A stretch of DNA of 6,602 nt from positions 1 to 6,602 of the forward strand of contig CANMHZ010000065.1 in the NCBI GenBank assembly GCA_947497635.1. The letters run 5' to 3'. The stretch comes from Helicobacteraceae bacterium (lineage in GTDB: Bacteria; Campylobacterota; Campylobacteria; Campylobacterales; Sulfurimonadaceae). Of this stretch, positions 6,592-6,602 are shown in pieces (the first letter of the stretch is position 1; each line of letters starts with the position of its first letter). A program made the position numbers and the translations under genes. The notes under the pieces were generated by a model, which saw only the letters and a program-made list of their open reading frames with translations, did not search any database and was not told where the DNA came from.

Positions 6592-6602
6592 TTGCTTTCT
6601 TT
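6582..6602 (+). CDS. Possible start of the next operon gene, truncated by the window end
   Basis: An ATG at 6582 inside the end of the last pilin gene opens a frame of seven codons (MQIIAFF) that is still open at the window edge. A ten-base overlap would fit the tight packing of this operon, and the hydrophobic opening is compatible with a membrane or secreted protein. There is no clear ribosome binding site and too little sequence to name a product. It may be a chance frame. Confidence 0.3.

Overview
The window looks like chromosomal DNA of a Campylobacterota (epsilonproteobacterial) bacterium, possibly Sulfuricurvum- or Sulfurimonas-like. The evidence is an AT-rich composition, tightly overlapping genes, a pilin leader with Ala at -1 (which I recall as frequent in this phylum), and an unusual wealth of D/E-X-N-X-S/T motifs, the acceptor of PglB-type N-glycosylation found in this group. 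The genus is a guess; the phylum is a moderately supported inference.

Layout. At the left edge (1-44, minus strand) are the first codons of an Rpn-type PD-(D/E)XK nuclease / putative transposase, pointing out of the window. A divergent intergenic stretch (45-325) holds a TATAAT box for each direction and no convincing gene. From 326 to the right end runs one tight plus-strand operon. It encodes a 1249-residue secreted multidomain protein (lamin-tail-like, DUF11, Calx-beta, LamG, then an MshQ/DUF6701-like C-terminal half), followed by four small proteins with type IV prepilin N-termini. In order these are PilV/GspI/MshD-like, PilW/GspJ/MshO-like, PilX/GspK/MshP-like (no Glu at +5) and FimT/GspH/MshC-like. 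Adjacent genes overlap by 1 to 4 bases (ATGA or TAATG). A possible next gene begins at 6582, inside the last pilin gene, and runs off the window.

How they work together (inference). Minor pilins of the H, I, J and K classes form the complex that primes and caps a type IV pilus or type II secretion pseudopilus. A large LamG/DUF6701 protein beside them is the arrangement of mshC-D-O-P-Q in MSHA pilus loci of Vibrio and Shewanella. The window therefore probably encodes the tip: four minor pilins plus a large surface adhesin. No major pilin, ATPase, platform protein, secretin or prepilin peptidase lies here, so the machinery must be elsewhere. The most unusual signal is glycosylation potential. 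By hand count 38 of 71 N-X-S/T sites across the five full genes carry Asp or Glu at -2, and they concentrate in the C-terminal half of the adhesin and in the first minor pilin.
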